Program-made: the position numbers and the translations under genes
Notes under the pieces: generated by a model
Database searches by the model: none
What the model saw: the letters and a program-made list of their open reading frames with translations, nothing else
What the model was told of the DNA's origin: nothing
Shown here: piece by piece, positions 35,760 through 49,262 of the stretch
Layout: each line of letters opens with the position of its first letter
Numbering within the stretch: the stretch's first letter is position 1
Assembly: GCF_964340395.1 (NCBI RefSeq)
Contig: NC_135566.1
Location: 272,001-336,000 of the forward strand
Length of the DNA: 64,000 nt
Direction: 5' to 3'
Source: Glandiceps talaboti
Lineage: Eukaryota > Hemichordata > Enteropneusta > Spengelidae

Positions 35760-36770
35760 ATGTCATTGAATAAACGGGGGTTTCCAACCCCATTTAGCGT
35801 ACGAACGAGAATTGCTGAATTATTTATAAATGGGAACTCATTTGGCAATATAGCCCAGCAGACTGGTGTGTCGAAAGGCACAGCTTACAACATATGTAAG
35901 AAATTAGTGTCAACTGGCGAAATTGCGGTGGGAAAACGCATCAACACATATAGACGGCAGTTGAATGATGACATCTTGCAACACATTGAATTCTATAAAA
36001 CAGAACGACCTAGTATATACCTACGAGAAATACAACGGAAACTGGTGGACGACAATATTTTCACCGCGGACGAAGTTCCATGTATATCAACAATTCATCG
36101 TGGTGTCACCAACTATCTAAACATGTCGCGCAAGAAACTAAGTAGTGTACCAGCCGAATCTACAACACCACAGAACGAAGAACGGCGAATGGATTTCATG
36201 GAAATTGTCTCGGATTATCGTGCTGACCAACTACATTGGTTTGATGAATCTGCTGTTATTCGTACTACAGGTAATCGAATTTATGGACATGCAGTTATCG
36301 GCCAACCGGCAGTCGAAATTCAGAGACACTCGTCAAATGCAACATTCACAATAAATTTACTTATTGGTACGTCAGGCGTCGACCATTCTGATATCATTTT
36401 AGGCCCTTCCAATGGATTAGAGATGATCAATTTTTTCCTTGAAGCAATGGGTTTTGAGGATGACTTTGGAAATCAGTGTCTGGCACCTGGAGATTGCGTC
36501 ATTATGGACAACTGTGGTTTCCACCATGCAAGATTCGTCGAACCGTACCTTCATCACATGCTAGGGCAGCGAGGTGTTCGTCTGCTTTTCCAACCACCAT
36601 ATAATCCCGAATATAATGTCTGCGAACTCTGTTTTCGACTAATTAAATGTGTATTACGAGAAAACCAAGAGTACTCATACCGTTTCACAGAGCTTGCTGT
36701 CGCTGATGCCATTCAAAGGATTACACCTGGGGCCTGTCGTGCTTTTGCTGAAGACTGTGGATATGTTTAA
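35760..36770 (+). CDS. Tc1/mariner-type DDE transposase (DD38E), intact
   Basis: 336 residues from the ATG at 35760; an in-frame ATG at 35694 would add 22 residues that look non-homologous, so I prefer the inner start. The N-terminal half (about residues 8-120) has two helix-turn-helix regions, the first reading RIAELFINGNSFGNIAQQTG and the second ending in the CISTIHRGV recognition helix, as in the paired-like DNA-binding part of Tc1 transposases. The catalytic triad is visible: D162 in HWFDES, D250 in VIMDNCGFHH and E289 in the block PPYNPEYNVCE. There are 38 residues between the last two acids. The enzyme would cut and paste the element at TA sites. No stop or frameshift occurs, so it may be active or recently so. 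Confidence 0.93.
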   Translation: MSLNKRGFPTPFSVRTRIAELFINGNSFGNIAQQTGVSKGTAYNICKKLVSTGEIAVGKRINTYRRQLNDDILQHIEFYKTERPSIYLREIQRKLVDDNIFTADEVPCISTIHRGVTNYLNMSRKKLSSVPAESTTPQNEERRMDFMEIVSDYRADQLHWFDESAVIRTTGNRIYGHAVIGQPAVEIQRHSSNATFTINLLIGTSGVDHSDIILGPSNGLEMINFFLEAMGFEDDFGNQCLAPGDCVIMDNCGFHHARFVEPYLHHMLGQRGVRLLFQPPYNPEYNVCELCFRLIKCVLRENQEYSYRFTELAVADAIQRITPGACRAFAEDCGYV

Positions 36771-37878
36771 ACTATAATGACGATAACTTGAACTGAACAT
36801 TGTAAATTATTTATTAGACATAGTGCAAGTCATGAGATAATTATGGTTTTTCAAATGTGGTTTGAACATAAACTATTGGGGTTTTGAAAATTGATTGACA
36901 TAATTACAAAAATAGTATTTCGTAATTGCCAAAAGATATCTATACTGTATACAGAATTCTGCAGATTTCTTCTACAGTTTATCAGGATTATATCCTACAA
37001 GGGGCCCATGCAAAATTATTTACTTTATTTAGCTTACGAAAAAGTAGGTCAAACATGTATATAAAATACAAATAATACTACATGTACACAACACACACAC
37101 ATACATACATACATAGGTACATACATACATACACACACACATACATACATACATATACATACATACATACATACATGTTTTACACAAAACATTTAAAATG
37201 GCTGTTGATAAGCTACTATTATTGACTACTGTATACTATTACACACTAATCATTGTAGTACACACATGATACTATAGTCACTTGCTTTTCAATAAATCAT
37301 TTATTGTAAATCAGAACTGTCACAAAAACATGTCAGTTTGAACGCCATACAGTCATGTCCCTGTGGAAACAAACATGAAAAGCGGTGAAAAATGTCAACT
37401 AGTATAACAAATTTAACTTTTTAGTCTTTTCCAGTTATTTTTTTTACAAACCAACTATGTAGATCAGCGAGAAAAAATCTATACTGATACTATCCAACTT
37501 TTATTGTTTTAACAATACATGTAGTACTACTCTACTTTCACTTTCTTTACAAAGCATGTAGAATATACTGTTTCTGGACATTATACTGAACTGTACACAT
37601 GAACAGTAACATGTTCCTTCATTTATTACCAGTGTGGAATAGCATGGAAGTGTTCTTGACAATCATCCATAGGTCTAACTTCAGATGAGTACTGGTTGTC
37701 CAAGTAAAAACAATTTATTACTCTATAATAACCATGGAAATACAATGTAAATCATTCTGTTCGATCAATGTGAATTTAAAATAAACAAGTGATAAATGAT
37801 TGAAGATAATTTAACCTGGTTTTAGTAACTGACTTTGTCCTTAGCTGTTGTGAACATTTACTGCTGTGTTGGTAGTCA
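36771..37878. other. Non-coding centre of the Tc1/mariner-type element
   Basis: Region between the convergent 3' ends of the two genes. It contains AATAAA near 37289 (plus strand), usable for the transposase transcript, and a (CATA)/(CA) microsatellite at about 37088-37176. No gene seen. Confidence 0.6.
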
Positions 37879-39900
37879 CTACAAATGTACATTGACAGTA
37901 CTACTTAGTTCATTGTCATCATGTATTGGAGCGTTGGTACCGTTATTGTTAATCACAATGCTAGCAGTAGTAACAACGACTGGTGTCGATACCGGTGTGG
38001 TGTATACCTGAGTAGGGCTGGTTATTGTGGAGGTAACTTGTCGTTCATTGCTAGCCACTATCGTGCCGAGCGGCTGTCTCACTGCATGCTGAAATGGCCA
38101 TGGACTCATAAATGGGTAAGTACTCCCAAACCATGGGGTCTGGGGGATAAACGGTGACATGGGTAGTGGTGGAGGAGCAAAGGGAGGAAGTGGCGCTCCG
38201 GAGCCAAAACTTGATAAGTTATTTGTAGTAAAATCTTTCCCGCTAAGATTTGAAGAGACGACAGACTTTATTGGCGAGGTTTCTCTCACTTTGTTTACAA
38301 CACTAGGTGAAATCTCTTCATATTCTTCAGGCGATAATCCAGTAGAATACTCTGAAGTTTTCTCCTTTCCCTTTGCTAGCAACCTCGGAAATTCAACGGC
38401 ATCGTTGAGATCAGGTGGAGGTAACTTCCCATCTAGTGCAACTTTCAATAAACGCACATCTTTCATCAGTTTAGAGCGCCCTTGTAATCCAGCGTACTTC
38501 TCCGGGTAGAGTTTATGCAAGCGAGGCTTCACCACTCTGGTAAACTGTGTTTGATTTTTAGTAATAAACAGCTTTACGTTCTGTATTTCTGCTTCGGTCT
38601 CCCTAACCTTGTCTTTGACCAGTTTGATTTCTTTTTCTTTCTGAGGGAAAAAATAAAATCGAGAGAAACATTACGATGTGCATGTATTGTTGATTGAGTC
38701 CTTTTTTATTTTCAAAAGTAAATCTTGTAGTTTGTGATCAGCGGATCATCATCCAAAAACTTTTGATCTCTGTCGATCTCAGAACTACTAGAAATTTCCA
38801 CTCACAACAGGATTTTTTAAAAATAGTGACAAGGACCATAATTATTACAAGTGAATGTGATATACTATAAACATGTACAGAACCGCATTCGAATTCAACC
38901 GGTAGACTAGCATAAACAGTTCATGATAAACAAATGTCAAATTTCAATGTATGTTTTTATCATACGGTAAATCATGGATGCATTAGTGAAATCAACCCAC
39001 ATCGATCATGGCTAACATGTGTCTTCATCTCAGTATATATATGTAATGGGGGAGAGTGCACATTTACAATGTATCGGTAACATCAGTTCGTGTATTAAGG
39101 GAACTCACCTGCCGTACAGACTCCATATGATCTTTATGTTTATCTTTGATACCACAGTACATAAAACCTGGACAAGGCTCGTAACAACACTCTTGTCGGT
39201 TCCTATTACCACTTTCTTTATGTCCACGGTGATGGCAGGTCCTACATGTAGCTTCTACGGGTTTCAAACCAGGTAGCGGTAAAACAGCTAAAGGTGGTGG
39301 TGGCGTCTTCATGTCACTCAACTCGCGTTCGAGGAATATTTTTTTCTGCGTCATCATGGCTAGTTTTTCTTCCATCTCGACTTTACGATCTTCCATCGTT
39401 GGTGCCTGTGATGGTTTTAGACGCTGTGATCCAGGTCCACAACTTGGGATTGATTTTCCGGTGTGGTCAGAGCTAGCCGACGGGCTATAGTCTAGACGGC
39501 GTTTCCTATTTGTCGACGTTGCATCACCATCAGCCATATTACATGTGACATCAGCACGCGATGTACCAAATTTAGACGATGGCCGCTTTGCAGATGTAGA
39601 TGGTGAAGTACCGTCGACAACGTATAGTTTAGCACGTGGAATGCCACTCTTAGATCGTAGTATATCTCCTACAAACTGTTTGAATCGATCATTGCATGGT
39701 AAATCAACACGCTGTTTTTCCTCATCTTCTATTTGTATTCGTACTACCTGCATTCTCTTCAAATACTCCACTTGATCAGTTATAAAGTTGACAAAGTTTC
39801 GGTAGGACATAGCGAGGAAGTCCTCCTCACGAACGTACACAGGTACGATTCGTTCCTCATAGTAATATGAGAAATGGATTTTAAACAAGTATTCAGCCAT
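37879..39900 (-). CDS. Second gene of the Tc1/mariner-type element: PB1-like, coiled-coil, Cys/His-cluster protein
   Basis: Exons 39109-39900 and 37879-38640 join in phase 0 (CGGCAG|GTGAGT ... TTCCCTCAG|AAAGAA), giving 517 residues. The N-terminal 100 residues (MAEYLFKIHFSYYYEERIVP, with QIEDEEKQRVDLP near 57-69) resemble a PB1/ubiquitin-like fold, including an acidic OPCA-like stretch. A Ser-rich basic linker follows (TNRKRRLDY, a possible nuclear signal). A helix spans about 170-195, and a Cys/His cluster (CRTCHHRGHK, QECCYEPCPGFMYCG, KHKDH) about 217-257, a likely zinc site. A second coiled coil opens exon 2, and the C-terminus is Pro/Thr-rich. I recall similar uncharacterised, highly multiplied proteins in cnidarians and other invertebrates; function unknown. 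It lies wholly inside the inverted repeats. An accessory DNA-binding or regulatory role is my inference only. Confidence 0.82.
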
Positions 39901-40140
39901 GACGTTGACAACTGCGCTGGAATAAATGTGTTCTGGCGTTCTCCACGTAGGTTAGCGAGGTGAAAGTTACTAAAGCCCGCCTTTTTCTAGTATGTTTTAG
40001 TTTTATTTGCAACAATGAGCAATTGCGCGCCGGTTCGGCGGCATCATCAAAGTAAACTGTTATTCAACTTTTCCGCTGTGTAGGCAATGTTGTGACTACT
40101 ATTACTAAATTTATGTCAATGCATCAGGACAAGTTGAGTA

Positions 40141-40193
40141 ATGTATCAATATGTTGCAGTAGTTCAGCGTTCATTCTTCGATTCAAAGCACTG
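40141..40193 (-). repeat. Right terminal inverted repeat of the Tc1/mariner-type element
   Basis: Reverse complement of the left repeat with three differences, followed by TA at 40194-40195. Confidence 0.9.
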
Positions 40194-40258
40194 TAATAGT
40201 TTAGGTGATAGATGCTCTATTGAAGTTGGACAAATAAAACTAGAAAATACCCAGCTAG

Positions 40259-42690
<2,432 letters not shown>

Positions 42691-42810
42691 GGGTCGGTCG
42701 GAAATAAAAAACAAAAACAAAAAACTTTCTGTTTTCTGATGTCGGAGCTGCAAATTAGGGCCGGTCGGTCGGTCGGGAGATGAGAAACAGAAAAATAAAA
42801 AAGGCCGCCC

Positions 42811-43106
42811 TTACTTGCATTGTACATTTTGTGGACGTACTATCTTGGTTACTGTGTGTAATGATTACATCCACACATCAAATACACCACTATCACTTGC
42901 GTAATCTACCACCTGGAACAACGCGTCTCAATTTGTGTTATTAATGAACTAGCTGGAAGCTCGGTTTCCGCCGTTGTAATTATAAAATTCGAGGTAACTT
43001 TGCATCTGATTGTTATACTATTAGAAAAAGAAGTTGTTCTTGGAAAGAAAATACATTTTACATTTTCTAATCTATATTATATATAAAATACAATCCTTGA
43101 CCTATA
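42811..43106 (-). repeat. Segmental duplication block 3, copy 2 (second part)
   Basis: Continuation of copy 2 after the insertion. It matches 20065-20357 and includes the right arm of the MITE-like foldback. Confidence 0.9.
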
Positions 43107-45290
43107 TTAATCCTTGACCTTATATAAAATAGAAAGGTGTGAAGTGAGCAGACAATCATGACTGTACATTTTTGCAATAAAGCTTACAGACAATGTGCAT
43201 TTTCAGTGCTCACCTCCTTGCTTTGATGTCATAATCTTCAGATTCAACGAAAATTTCAATACAAACACTTGAAAACAGAGTCTTTCTCAGTGTAGAACAG
43301 ATCATTCACATTTACCGTAGCTTCCTGGTTTACCTTGCATCGACGTTGGTGGCGCACTTTCGACACGAAGCGCATGTGCGACCAGACGATCGATCGATTA
43401 ATTACTCAAATTCGTCATTAATATTCATGGGATTTTTACCAAAATCTAACCAGGTCTTGTCATTACCCTACGGAACACATTTACGAAATTTCGTTTGATT
43501 TGAGCCAGCCGTTTTATAGAAAATGGTGACAGACAGGCACCCCGCAGAACCCTCATTAACATATTAAAATGAGAGAAAAGTAATTTGAACAACGGATCCG
43601 TTAGGATGGGTCACGTACACAGTCCTTGAATTGGGTCACATTTTTCCCAATTTTCCAACGTTGATTGGCTTCGTTGTAGACCGTTGAAAGTAATATGGTT
43701 GCTTGTATTAAAAGGTACGTATATCGAACTATATATTGATAGTTTTTTGTCCAGTTTTGATTTTTACATTTCGAGAAACCTGGGAGGAATTATACAATTC
43801 AGTGACATGCCTCGCGAAATTCTTGAACTGAGTGTTACACAAAGGGTTGAATTTTGTTTATTTTTTTGCATTGGAAACGCCATTTTCAGTGGAAAACATG
43901 GCGGGAGCACACAGAGTGTACCATGTGTACTATGGGGCGATGTAACGCCTGAGTGAGGGCCAAAGTATAAGCATAATTCATGAAATTTTAGTTGTGTTTA
44001 AAAATTTGACCCGATCGCATCGCGTCATGTCACATGCTTGCTATGCAATCCACTCGTGTATTAGATACTCACACTCATGGTGTTGAGCGGTGATCATCGA
44101 CAGTGACATTTCCGTTTACTACACTTGAAATTTGTCTTTTTGAACTGTGAAAACATGTTTTTTTCTCTTTATTTTCAGATTCGACGCAAGACTACAACGC
44201 ACTATACTCAACTGCGATTTTTGCAGCTTCACTATTAAATTCTCTTTTCCAACTGGAAGTCGGGAATTTCTTAAAGTTGAATAAATACTGTTCTTTGTGG
44301 ACTTTTACGTTTATTTGTCTTTTCATGTTATGACAGTGATGTGGGTGTCGATTTAGCTATATTTCCCCGTCTTCATGTGTTTATCCTTCTCACTTTCATC
44401 GGTCAGAAATTACACAATTTATTCTTATATTACGGTAAAAACTTACAAGGTATATACAATTCTAACCATTCCAGCTTGAATGTATACTCTAAAGTAATGT
44501 TTTCAGTTCCTGAACACTTAATTGTGTTACGAACCGAAAATTTAGAGAAGCCAAATAGCGCACAATTAAATACTTTCCCCACAACTTCCAGTCGAAACAA
44601 CATACGGTCAAACACAGGACACTACATAGCATTACACTTAACAACTATCTTATTTAATTCCGTTGTAATGAAACAAAATATACTATAATAATAAGTCTTG
44701 AACGTGTACATGTATTACAGGGTTTACAAACTTATAAACTAAAAGGGTTCCAAATGTTCTATATATATCAAAATGTTCGGTTATCAAACTTGACTCGCGA
44801 CTTTTAGTCTTACCGGTGGTGCACACAAACTGTTACGAGTAAAGAGCCCAGGACGGCGAGTTCGTTGAGTGTTGAAGGCGGCTACGTGGGACAAACTTCT
44901 ACTCACGGTTCCTCCGTTGTACCGAACGGTCCTTGGAAGTATTTATCTCCAAACTTTGACGTCAATGTCCGCACCATTCATATCATACGTCAGGGTCCGC
45001 TTACTCTCAGCAATGTCCAACTTTACAGGAGAACGACACTTCTCCGAACAGCTACAGTGAAGACGGGCCTCCCTTGACGAAACCACTGAGAAAACTCCAG
45101 GAACGAGCCGTGGACTGCCTCAACTCCCACCAATTGTAGAACAGCCGACGTGGCAATGTATTCCTCGCTATTTAAAGACTATGTTAATTAACAGTAGGTG
45201 AATACACCTAGTCATTAAAATAATGCATAACAAATAAGACAGGTGGTTTAGGAACCAACCAATAAATACTCTTTATCGTCACAATTGTAA
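43107..45290. other. Intergenic region, no gene recognised
   Basis: AT-rich DNA with short open frames (43684-43956, 44341-44688 and others) that lack recognisable domains or codon-based support. A GTTTTTTTCTCTTTATTTTCAG stretch near 44157-44179 looks like a splice acceptor, but no exon can be assigned to it. Confidence 0.4.
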
Positions 45291-45296
45291 CAGATT

Positions 45297-45520
45297 TTGA
45301 ACGCAGTATATGTGTTCAATATAAATACTAGAACACATGTGTTCAGATTTAAAACAGTGTTTTTTAGTTTTGAACGCATAACATATGTTCAAAATCTTAT
45401 AAACTAGAACACTGTTGACGCATCAGAACACTAACAGTTTTTGAACACAAAGTAAGTATTCAGAACAAGCAAATAGAACACATGCATTCTAGATCAGAAC
45501 ACTAGTGTTTTATGTTTGGA
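45297..45520. repeat. Degenerate tandem repeat with GAACAC/GTGTTC palindromes
   Basis: About three units of 60-80 bp start TTTTGAACGCA or TTTTGAACACA (near 45296, 45377 and 45437). The first unit carries the perfect palindrome GAACACATGTGTTC. Confidence 0.6.
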
Positions 45521-46440
45521 CACACAAGACGATATAAAACAACATACTATCATATCGGAACAAGATGTTGAAATAATCATACACAGCAGAAAATCATTGC
45601 TATTCGATAAAGGAATCCCTTGGGCTAAGAAGGACCAATTTGACGTCACAATGGGAAGTTATGACGGTGCTGAGATATGTGAGCTAGTAGGGTACGTACA
45701 TCCTCAATTCTCTCGCAGAAAAGTACCAGAAGAGCAATATTGGCCTATATAGATACAATGGTTTAGCTCTCTTCAAAAACATCAATGGGAATCAAGCAGA
45801 ACGTACAGAGAAAGAAATAACCAAAGTCTTCAGTGCACTCGGATTGAAAATAACCATACAAACCAATTTAAAAATCGCAAACTTTCTAGACACCACTCTA
45901 AACCATGGAGAATACAGTCCATACACAGGAAACCAAATAATCAACCAGTGTATATCAATACTCTCTCAAACCACCCCCTATGGTAATACGTCACCTACCG
46001 GCGGCAATAAGCAAACGTGTCTCCAGCATATCATCCAGCAAGGAAGTGTTTGAAAAAGCTGCACCTTTCTACAACGATGCCCTGAAAAACAGCGGCTATT
46101 ATAAGGAAAATTTAACGTATATGGCGACACCACACAGGGAAGAAGAGAAATAACAGACAAAGAAACATCATCTGGTTTAATCCGGCATTCAACAAGAGTG
46201 TTAAATCTAACATCGGCAAGATATTTCTCCGACTTATTGAGAGGCATTTCCCCCCAAACACCAAACTACATAAGATCTTCAACAAAGGAAATCTGAAGTT
46301 AAGCTACAGTTGCATGCCGAGTATTGTGAAAACGCACAAGTCAGTCAGCACAGCTGCAGGATTTATTAACTTGTCATACATTCAAAGAAAGCAAAGGAAT
46401 TCAGCAACATATCTCCAGAAATGTCTATTTTATTCCAAGC
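45516..46440 (+). pseudogene. Reverse-transcriptase fragment of a non-LTR-like retroelement
   Basis: Pieces of a reverse transcriptase common in invertebrate genomes are visible: [13 protein letters not shown] with [16 protein letters not shown] (45516-45752), then [34 protein letters not shown] and LDTTLN (about 45755-45920), and RVSSISSSKEVFEKAAPFYN with NSGYY (about 46010-46100). The usual YRDDGLA active-site block is altered to YRYNGLA, and the frame changes and stops several times, so it is dead. I assign it loosely to the non-LTR or Penelope-like side; no flanking repeats were found. Confidence 0.6.
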
Positions 46441-46459
46441 TACGGATATAAACACTTGT

Positions 46460-46742
46460 AGGGTGGGGTTGTCGGTGGCCGTGTAGTTAAACCACTTGCC
46501 TCATACCACTACTATCAGGGTTTGAACCCATTCAGGGTTTGATTAAATTTACCACATTGTACGTAAGAAGAGTGTCATTCAGTTTGACTACCGAACAACG
46601 CAGGTTTTCCACGGGTACTCCGTTTACTCCTGCATTAACACTGAACCTACGAGGGATGGCCCTCACTGGACTTCTTGGTAGACAAGTGTTTATATACTTA
46701 ACTATTCTGTATAAATAAAGATTATTTGATTCATTTATTCAC
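46460..46742 (+). mobile_element. tRNA-derived SINE
   Basis: The head has polymerase III boxes: A-box-like GTGGCCGTGTAGTTAAACC (46474-46492) and B-box-like GGGTTTGAACCC (46518-46529), correctly spaced. The body contains GGTTTTCCACGGGTACTCCG, which resembles a conserved core found in many invertebrate SINEs, and the 3' end is A/T-rich (TAAATAAAGATTATTTGATTC). It lies just 3' of a reverse-transcriptase fragment in the same orientation. Confidence 0.7.
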
Positions 46743-47633
46743 ACTAAAATACACATATAACCTACATAATTCACACATTCCTTCTTTACAATTGATATGA
46801 ATACAAATAATTCATACCATACATTCCAAAATGAAAAAGAGTGAAGTCTGTACTCAAACTACATGACTGTAGCTTGTATAATACAAAGTTCCATATTACT
46901 TATAATATAAACAAAAAAACTCCGTATTTATGAAACACACATCAACTAACAAAAACATAAACAAAGCCTCAATGCCATAAAGTATAACTTGTCTAATACA
47001 TGAATGACACATTTTTACTGGTACTCAGATGTTGCAGTGAAAACTTTCTGCAAATACTAGTGTGATTTTTTGTTCAATGTTATTTGATATATCTCAATCA
47101 TAATTGTTGACTTTCATAATAGAAAGTGTTAAAGGATAATTCAAGTTTTAAAAAACATTATGTCAATATGTCAATATGATAATAATTTTATTAAGGGAGT
47201 CCATGATTGACTACTACGATAATTAGTTTGCCTTCCTCTTCCAAGGAGACTGTGACATACACCATGTTGTTTCACCCTCATTGGCTTTCTGACATGCTAC
47301 AATTAAGATATCTCCAAGGAGCATATGTGAATGCATATGTTAGATGACTTAACTCTTGCAATTTCTCGAGACAAATGTTCATAACAATACTTTTTACATG
47401 ACTATACTCTTTATTTTCAAGAGATAAGATTGACAAGATAACTAAAACATATATTCTATATGTTATTTAATAATGTCGATCTTAGCTAGTTTTGATGCGG
47501 AATGATAATGTTCTATTGCATATGCATATGTTCAATTGGCTAATAACCATGCATGCTTTGTACATATACCTTAGTATAGTACATGGTTGAGTTCATCTGG
47601 TCTTGTGCTTGTGGTTCTCTAGAAAATAAAATG
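46743..47633. other. Intergenic, nothing recognised
   Basis: AT-rich, no open frame worth noting and no repeat structure seen. Confidence 0.5.
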
Positions 47634-47850
47634 CCCTCTAACTCGGACCTCTATAGAGGTTTGAGCCCACCCAGGAGATAGAATGTATTCTAACTTGGAC
47701 CTCTATAGAGGGTTTAGCCTGCCCTGGAGATAGAATGGATTCTAACTTGGACCTCTATAGAGGTTTTAGCCTGCCCTGGAGATAGTATGGATTCTAACTT
47801 GAACCTCTATAGAGGTTTTAGCCTGCCCTGGAGATAGTATGGATTCTCAT
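47634..47850. repeat. 52-bp minisatellite, about 4 units
   Basis: CCTCTATAGAGG, a perfect 12-bp palindrome, recurs at 47648, 47700, 47752 and 47804, exactly 52 bp apart. Between the palindromes lie TTTTAGCCTGCCCTGGAGAT and TATGGATTCTAACTTG. Confidence 0.95.
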
Positions 47851-48960
47851 CTAAAGAGTATAAGCACTCTTTTTCCTTTATATCTCACCACACCAAACTT
47901 ATCAAACTTATTTGAGTAGACGCTTACAGACAAAATAATTTTCAATATAAATTTTGATATCATGACTAAATTGCAACAAGCACAAATACGGGCCATGTAA
48001 GTCATAGAGATTATGCATATTACACCAAATTTGTGTGTAAAGTAGAAAATACAAACTTACAATTTCTTTTGATACTGATAACCATTATAAACTGGGGAAA
48101 AATTACACAACACACAAGGCTATACTGAAAGAATGAGAGGACGACACATTTCTTTTCTGTCTGAACCTCTTTCTAACTATATTGTAAATGTTGGAGATGG
48201 GTTGGAAGCCATGTTTGTCACATGGGCTATCCTTGAAACAAAAGTTCACTTTCAAAGTTACATAAAAATAGACTCTGAAAATAGGGCCAATGCTTATATA
48301 GTATAACATATATTCAAAACATTGATACTACTGGATACCAAATGAATAAAACACCAAACTAGCACTATAATTTTGTTTTTGTCAATTTTTTTTGGTTAGG
48401 ATTTTGTTGGCTAAATATATGGATGTGCTGAATAAGTGAATCATATTTTGTAATGCAAATGAATCAAACTTTTGAACACAAAGACAACTCTTCTCTTTGT
48501 ATGAGATGATAATGATTTTTGATAATTGTGTTATTTAGTACCAACTGTTCTAGTTAATCTTAATGTTCATAGTTCCTATAAAGTTTTTCAGTGTACTTTC
48601 ACCTGATTTTACAAGTGAGCAATTTGATGTTCACCCCACTATAGTGAAAAGATATATACATCAAAAACCAACACTACTTGTAGTAAGAGTATATAACATT
48701 CTAGTATTTTTTTATGTGATTGTGGAACAATTTGATAAATGTGTAGGTCAGTGGTATGAATATATATATTGGATAAACATTTGTTGTCACGCTATGGATT
48801 GGAAAAGGGTTTACATAGACAAATTTTCTGTACTTTTGCTTCTATTGCACTCTCCTTGTATAGTTATGTTATCCATAAACTTTACACATTTTCAACTGTT
48901 CTTCCATTTACTTTCAGTCATTACCAATTTTTTACACACTTTTAAATTCTAGAGGGTGTG
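47851..48960. other. Intergenic, no gene supported
   Basis: AT-rich DNA. Open frames such as 48563-48952 are rich in hydrophobic residues by composition only. Confidence 0.45.
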
Positions 48961-48969
48961 TGGGGGGGG

Positions 48970-49262
48970 GGGGCTAAAACAGGTGATATGGATAAAATTA
49001 TTTGGTTACATGTATGTAACCGCTAAATTTGAGTGGGTGGGTGGGTGCTAAAACATAGGAATTGTGGATAAGATCAGTTGGTTACATGTATGTAACCGCT
49101 AAATTTGAGTGGGTGGGTGGGTGCTAAAACATAGGAATTGTGGATAAGATCAGTTGGTTACATGTATGTAACCGCTAAATTTGAGTGGGTGGGTGGGTGC
49201 TAAAACATAGGAATTGTGGGTAAGATCAGTTGGTTACATGTACATTGTATGTAACCACTAAA
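48970..49262. repeat. 76-bp minisatellite, about 3.5-4 units
   Basis: GTTACATGTATGTAAC-like blocks recur at 49005, 49081, 49157 and 49233 (period 76). They form inverted repeats GGTTACAT-GT-ATGTAACC and alternate with (GGGT)n-rich stretches. From 49263 to 50047, up to the MVP stop codon, I see no other feature. Confidence 0.95.

Larger units (their letters stand above)
35523..40193. mobile_element. Tc1/mariner-type (IS630 superfamily) DNA transposon, 4.67 kb, two genes
   Basis: The terminal inverted repeats are 35523-35575 and 40141-40193, 53 bp each with 50 matching positions, starting CAATGCTTTGAATCGAAGAA on the left and CAGTGCTTTGAATCGAAGAA on the right (read inward). Both ends are flanked by TA (35521-35522 and 40194-40195), the target site of this superfamily. 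Inside are two convergent intact genes: a DD38E transposase on the plus strand and a two-exon gene of unknown role on the minus strand, each starting about 185-240 bp from its nearest end. About 1.1 kb of non-coding DNA separates their 3' ends. The element looks whole. Confidence 0.88.

Noticed and set aside
38159-38509. Plus-strand open frames over the second exon of the transposon-borne gene
   Set aside because: Shadows of the minus-strand coding exon, which has splice sites and continuity with exon 1.
45297-45520. AGAACACATGTGTTC considered as a steroid-receptor response element
   Set aside because: The spacing of the half-sites does not match the 3-bp-spaced consensus, and the motif sits in a degenerate tandem repeat.
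47634-49262. Regularly spaced palindromic repeats considered as a CRISPR array
   Set aside because: Units are contiguous with conserved spacers, the DNA is an animal genome with introns, and no cas genes occur.
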